The position numbers and the translations under genes were made by a program. Shown here one piece after another: positions 5,050-7,724 of a DNA stretch of 7,724 nucleotides. Every line of letters starts with the position of its first letter. Positions within the stretch are counted from its first letter, which is position 1. Source of the DNA: Oscillospiraceae bacterium. GTDB lineage: Bacteria; Bacillota; Clostridia; Oscillospirales; Ruminococcaceae. The DNA lies in the NCBI GenBank assembly GCA_900768675.1, contig CAAGDT010000017.1, positions 1-7,724 of the forward strand, in the 5' to 3' direction. A model generated the notes under the pieces. That model did not search any database. It saw nothing but the letters and a program-made list of their open reading frames with translations, and was not told where the DNA came from.

Positions 5050-5055
5050 AGGAGG
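5050..5055 (+). promoter_or_regulatory. Ribosome binding site that fixes the TTG start of rpsE
   Basis: AGGAGG lies eight bases before TTG at 5064. The next in-frame ATG is far inside the conserved domain, so TTG is the only sensible start. Confidence 0.85.
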
Positions 5056-5063
5056 ACAAAATT

Positions 5064-5564
5064 TTGGCACTTTTAGATGCAAGCAAATACGAGCTTTCCG
5101 AAAAGGTAGTTGCCATCAACCGTGTATCCAAAACCGTTAAGGGCGGACGTATCATGAAGTTTTCCGCACTCGTGGTAGTTGGTGACGGTAACGGTGTTGT
5201 AGGCTTCGGCACAGGTAAATCCAACGAAGTTCCCGACGCTATCCGCAAGGGTATTGAAGACGCTAAGAAAAATATTGTCAAGATTTCTTTAAAGGGCAAT
5301 ACAATCCCTCATGAAATAGTTGGAAAATTCGGCGCAGGCGCTGTTCTTATGAAGCCCGCTCCCGAAGGTACCGGCGTTATCGCAGGCGGCCCCGTTCGTG
5401 CGGTTGTCGAGATGGCAGGTATCAAGAATATCCGTACAAAGTCACTTCGCTCCAACAATCCCTGCAACGTAGTAAGAGCAACAATGGCAGGTCTTACGGC
5501 TCTCAGAGATGCAGAGCAGGTTGCAGCTATCAGAGGAAAGACTGTAAAAGAAATCTTAGAATAA
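5064..5564 (+). CDS. rpsE: 30S ribosomal protein S5 (TTG start)
   Basis: S5 lies at the mRNA entry channel on the solvent side of the small subunit and affects decoding accuracy. Mutations in its N-terminal loop give spectinomycin resistance in other bacteria. The 166 residues are the usual length. The double-stranded RNA-binding-like N-terminal domain shows EKVVAINRVSKTVKGGRIMK (13-32), FSALVVVGDGNGVVGFGTGK (33-52) and EVPDAIRKGIEDAKKN (55-70). The C-terminal domain has AGAVLMKPAPEGTGVIAGGP (91-110), VRAVVEMAGIKNIRTKSLRS (111-130) and NNPCNVVRATMAGL. The VSKTVKGGR loop is intact, with no deletion. Translation begins at TTG, supported by AGGAGG at eight bases. The stop codon forms part of a hairpin followed by a T run. 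Confidence 0.98.
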   Translation: MALLDASKYELSEKVVAINRVSKTVKGGRIMKFSALVVVGDGNGVVGFGTGKSNEVPDAIRKGIEDAKKNIVKISLKGNTIPHEIVGKFGAGAVLMKPAPEGTGVIAGGPVRAVVEMAGIKNIRTKSLRSNNPCNVVRATMAGLTALRDAEQVAAIRGKTVKEILE

Positions 5565-5573
5565 GATTTTTTT
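5551..5573 (+). terminator. AT-rich terminator-like hairpin after rpsE
   Basis: AAATCTTA (5551-5558) pairs perfectly with TAAGATTT (5562-5569) across a GAA loop, and the T run extends to 5573. Allowing one G-U pair, the stem can grow to 12 pairs by using AAAG upstream and the remaining T residues. The form is that of an intrinsic terminator, but the stem has a single G-C pair, so it would be weak. Full termination here would cut off rpmD, rplO and secY, so partial attenuation or mRNA end protection is more likely. Confidence 0.35.
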
Positions 5574-5598
5574 ACTCTTAGAAAGGACGGAAACCGAC

Positions 5599-5775
5599 AT
5601 GGCTTTAAAAATCAAGCTGGTTAAATCCCTGGCAGGCCGCAAGGACAGCCATATTGCAACAGCACAGTCTCTTGGTTTACGCAAGATTGGCGCTGAGACC
5701 GTTCAGCCCGACAATGCGGCTACAAGAGGCAAGATAAAAGAAATTTCTTATTTAGTTGAGGTTACTGAGGAATAA
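5599..5775 (+). CDS. rpmD: 50S ribosomal protein L30
   Basis: L30 is a small large-subunit protein of the ferredoxin-like fold that binds 23S rRNA. The gene reads as 58 codons plus TAA. The N-terminus MALKIKLVKSLAGRKDSHIA matches the family pattern of a basic first strand followed by a GR turn. TAQSLGLRKIG (21-31) is the signature helix-turn, and the segment VQPDNAATRGKIKEISYLVE (35-54) ends the protein with the typical RGxIxxxxxLVxV strand. AAAGGA at 5582-5587, about 11 bases before the ATG, is a modest ribosome binding site. It follows rpsE after 34 bases and precedes rplO, exactly as in other bacteria. Some bacterial lineages lack L30; it is intact here. Confidence 0.96.
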   Translation: MALKIKLVKSLAGRKDSHIATAQSLGLRKIGAETVQPDNAATRGKIKEISYLVEVTEE

Positions 5776-5779
5776 TTCC

Positions 5780-5828
5780 TTACACCTTACAAAAGTTAAA
5801 AAAGCACATTAACAAATAGGAGGTGTAA
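5780..5828 (+). promoter_or_regulatory. Inverted repeat masking the rplO ribosome binding site
   Basis: TTACACCT (5780-5787) is perfectly complementary to AGGTGTAA (5821-5828), and a T-G pair (5788 with 5820) extends the stem to nine. The right arm covers most of the rplO Shine-Dalgarno sequence AGGAGG (5818-5823) and the spacer before ATG at 5831. The loop is 31 bases and A-rich. In mRNA this stem would hide the ribosome binding site, so it could tune or couple translation of L15 and SecY. Base pairing is seen directly; the regulatory role is inference. Confidence 0.4.
5818..5823 (+). promoter_or_regulatory. Ribosome binding site of rplO
   Basis: AGGAGG, extended by TG, lies seven bases before the ATG at 5831. 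Part of it is paired in the inverted repeat at 5780-5828. Confidence 0.8.
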
Positions 5829-5830
5829 CA

Positions 5831-6274
5831 ATGAAGCTACACGAATTATACCCTGCAGCAGGTGCAACAAAGGAAGTTAAGCGTATCGGACGCGGACACG
5901 GTTCCGGTCACGGTAAGACAGCCGGTAAGGGCCACAAGGGCCAGTGGGCTCGTTCTGGCGGTGGAGTAAGACCCGGATTTGAAGGTGGTCAGACTTCTCT
6001 CGCAAGACGTATGCCTAAGAGAGGCTTTAACAACATTTTTGCTACCGAATACACAGTAATCAACGTTGCTGATTTAGAGGCACGTTTTGAGAGCGGTGCA
6101 GTAATCGACCTCGACGCTATGATTGACGCAGGTCTTGTAACTAAGGTATTAGACGGCGTAAAGGTTCTCGGAAACGGTGACCTTACAAAGAGCTTTACAG
6201 TTAAGGCTGCTAAGTTCTCTGAGTCTGCAAAGGCTAAAATCGAAAGTGCCGGCGGAAAGGCTGAGGTGCTGTAA
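5831..6274 (+). CDS. rplO: 50S ribosomal protein L15
   Basis: L15 is a late-binding large-subunit protein with a long Gly/Arg-rich N-terminal extension that threads into 23S rRNA. The 147 residues match the family. The extension is clear: MKLHELYPAAGATKEVKRIG, then RGHGSGHGKTAGKGHKGQWA (21-40) and GGGVRPGFEGGQTSLARRMP (43-62) with KRGFNN. The globular domain holds VINVADLEARFESGAVID (76-93), and the C-terminal signature region is KVLGNGDLTKSFTVKAAKFS (110-129), ending in AGGKAEVL. It overlaps secY by one base (TAATG), so SecY output is probably tied to L15 translation. The upstream inverted repeat that covers its ribosome binding site is the main regulatory oddity. Confidence 0.98.
   Translation: MKLHELYPAAGATKEVKRIGRGHGSGHGKTAGKGHKGQWARSGGGVRPGFEGGQTSLARRMPKRGFNNIFATEYTVINVADLEARFESGAVIDLDAMIDAGLVTKVLDGVKVLGNGDLTKSFTVKAAKFSESAKAKIESAGGKAEVL
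6263..6268 (+). promoter_or_regulatory. Ribosome binding site of secY inside rplO
   Basis: GAGGTG in the last codons of rplO lies five bases before the ATG at 6274. The ATG overlaps the rplO stop. Confidence 0.75.
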
Positions 6275-7566
6275 TGTTTCAAGTCTTGAGAAACGCGTGG
6301 AGCGATCCCGCACTTCGTAAAAAGATTTTATTTACATTGCTCATCATAGTTATATTCCGCTTCGGTGCGGCAATATTCGTACCGTTCCTCGACCCCTCTG
6401 CCATAAAGGATATGATGGGCGACGGAACAATCCTGAATTATCTCGACGTTATCACGGGCGGTTCGCTCAGCAACGGTACACTGTTTGCTATGTCAATCAC
6501 CCCGTACATCAACGCTTCCATTATCGTACAGCTGCTCACGGTGGCCATTCCTCCGCTTGAGCGTCTGAGTAAAGAAGGCGACGAAGGACGTAAGAAGATA
6601 AACAAGATTACGAAATTTGTGGCTTTGGGCATTGGTTTATTCCAGGCGATTGCATTCTACATCGGACTTCGCAACGTAAAAGCAGTTTATTATGTTGACG
6701 GCTTTGACGGCGTGGTTGCGGCTGTAACGATAGTTGCTTGCTTTACGGCGGGTGCGTCGCTTATTATCTGGCTGGGCGACCAGATCAGCCAGAAGGGTAT
6801 CGGCAACGGTATCTCGATGATACTGTTCGCAGGTATTATTTCAAGAGTACCGAACATGGTAATCAACCTCTTTAAGCAGATTTCCATCGACGCTGCTCAG
6901 AACTGGGTATTCGTACCGCTTATCCTCGTCATCTACATCCTGATGATTGCATTCGTAATCCTCATGACAAACGCAGAAAGACGTATTCCGGTACAGTACG
7001 CTAAAAGGGTAGTCGGCAGAAAGATGTACGGCGGTCAGACAAACCACATTCCGATTAAGGTTGCGATGGCAGGCGTTATGCCTATCATCTTCGCAATGTC
7101 GATTATGTCATTACCCACAACAATCGGTTATTTCTTCGGCGTAACACCGCAGACCGAGGGCTTCTGGGGCGGCTTAATGTCGATCTTCAGCTCGACCCAC
7201 TGGGTTTACGCGATAATCTACTTCTTCCTCATCATCGGCTTCAACTATTTTTATATTGCTATGCAGTATAATCCGGTACAGATTGCCAATGATTTAAAGA
7301 AGAACAACGGCGCAATCCCCGGCTACCGTCCGGGCAAGCCGACGTCAGACTTTATCCATAATTCACTTTCAAAGGTTACATTGGTAGGCGCTATATTCCT
7401 TGGTATCATTGCAATATTCCCTATCATATTCCAGAACCTTACGGGGCTCACCGGCCTTTCACTCGGCGGTACAACCATCCTTATCGTTGTAGGTGTAGCT
7501 CTTGAAACTGTCCGCGCTCTCGAGAGCCAGATGATGATGCGTCATCACAAGGGCTTCCTCGAATAA
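6274..7566 (+). CDS. secY: Protein translocase subunit SecY
   Basis: SecY is the ten-helix channel of the SecYEG translocon in the cytoplasmic membrane. It passes secretory proteins driven by SecA and inserts membrane proteins delivered by SRP. The 430 residues match the family. After the basic start (ALRKKILFTLL), membrane segments can be read at about 18-38, 76-93 (after the plug region 60-75), 113-133, 147-167, 176-197, 211-231, 262-283, 308-328, 366-386 and 395-413. Conserved loops include ITPYINASIIVQLL (75-88), QISQKGIGNGISMILFAGI (170-188), NAERRIPVQYAKR (233-245) and NPVQIANDLKKNNGAIPGYR (333-352), followed by PGKPT. Arg352 corresponds to the C5-loop arginine needed for SecA function in E. 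coli. The C-terminus is short and cytoplasmic. No part is missing. Confidence 0.98.
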   Translation: MFQVLRNAWSDPALRKKILFTLLIIVIFRFGAAIFVPFLDPSAIKDMMGDGTILNYLDVITGGSLSNGTLFAMSITPYINASIIVQLLTVAIPPLERLSKEGDEGRKKINKITKFVALGIGLFQAIAFYIGLRNVKAVYYVDGFDGVVAAVTIVACFTAGASLIIWLGDQISQKGIGNGISMILFAGIISRVPNMVINLFKQISIDAAQNWVFVPLILVIYILMIAFVILMTNAERRIPVQYAKRVVGRKMYGGQTNHIPIKVAMAGVMPIIFAMSIMSLPTTIGYFFGVTPQTEGFWGGLMSIFSSTHWVYAIIYFFLIIGFNYFYIAMQYNPVQIANDLKKNNGAIPGYRPGKPTSDFIHNSLSKVTLVGAIFLGIIAIFPIIFQNLTGLTGLSLGGTTILIVVGVALETVRALESQMMMRHHKGFLE

Positions 7567-7597
7567 ACCGACCATACGACGGAGAAAGGTATTTGCT

Positions 7598-7724
7598 ATG
7601 AATTTGATTTTCTTAGGCGCACCCGGCGCAGGTAAAGGAACACAGGCAGAGGTTGTCTGCGATAAGCTCGGAATACCCGCTATCTCAACCGGCAATATGC
7701 TCAGAGAGGCCGTAAAGAACGGCA
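7598..7724 (+). CDS. adk: Adenylate kinase, 5' part (cut by window end)
   Basis: Adenylate kinase interconverts ATP plus AMP and two ADP in the cytoplasm. Only the first 42 codons are present, out of a usual 210-220. The N-terminus MNLIFLGAPGAGKGTQAEVV carries the phosphate-binding loop GAPGAGKGT at residues 7-15. STGNMLR (30-36) is the start of the AMP-binding region; its S/T-x-G-x-x-x-R pattern is typical of the family. The lid domain lies beyond the window, so whether it is a zinc-type lid cannot be told. The ATG follows AAAGGT (7585-7590) at seven bases, 31 bases after the secY stop. The secY-adk order is common in Firmicutes and suggests co-transcription. Confidence 0.96.
   Translation, partial: MNLIFLGAPGAGKGTQAEVVCDKLGIPAISTGNMLREAVKNG

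Noticed and set aside
4820..5299. Minus-strand open frame of 159 codons over rplR and rpsE
   Set aside because: It lies opposite two certain ribosomal genes and its translation resembles no family; it is a frame shadow.
1..7724. Mobile element, CRISPR array, tRNA or novel system in the window
   Set aside because: Every stretch over about 75 bases is occupied by a conserved gene in the standard order. No direct-repeat array, transposase, tRNA-like fold or extra gene is visible.

Overview
This window is a stretch of the conserved ribosomal-protein supercluster (S10 plus spc region) of a bacterium. All genes lie on the plus strand. The order is tail of probable rpsS, then rplV-rpsC-rplP-rpmC-rpsQ-rplN-rplX-rplE-rpsN-rpsH-rplF-rplR-rpsE-rpmD-rplO-secY, then the first 42 codons of adk, which runs off the window. 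That is 15 complete ribosomal-protein genes, one complete translocon gene and two partial genes. Every identification rests on strong family motifs and on a gene order that matches the textbook arrangement exactly.

The organism is most likely a Firmicute of the class Clostridia, perhaps a gut Ruminococcaceae/Oscillospiraceae type. The reasons are strong AGGAGG-type ribosome binding sites before almost every gene, near-universal TAA stops (only rplR ends in TGA), heavy AGA use for arginine, moderate GC, the four-cysteine form of S14, an L24 with a cysteine pair motif, and adk following secY directly. The family-level guess is inference.

Layout: bases 1-60 hold the end of a preceding gene and the rplV ribosome binding site. 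Bases 61-2084 hold the distal S10-operon genes (L22, S3, L16, L29, S17). Bases 2121-6274 hold the spc genes (L14, L24, L5, S14, S8, L6, L18, S5, L30, L15). Bases 6274-7566 hold secY and 7598-7724 the start of adk. No gene-free stretch exceeds 74 bases. Three junctions (rpsC/rplP, rplP/rpmC, rplO/secY) are one-base TAATG overlaps, and I see no convincing internal promoter. The set is probably one long transcript that supplies both ribosomal subunits, the SecY channel and adenylate kinase.

Nothing here looks like an undescribed system. The points worth a second look are small. They are four short inverted repeats at gene junctions, one of which covers the rplO ribosome binding site, another candidate hairpin in the L24-L5 gap where E. 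coli carries its S8 repressor site, an insertion of about 15 residues in S3, a CxxC...CxxC tail in L24, two TTG starts, and a first-20-base segment that does not continue rpsS as expected.
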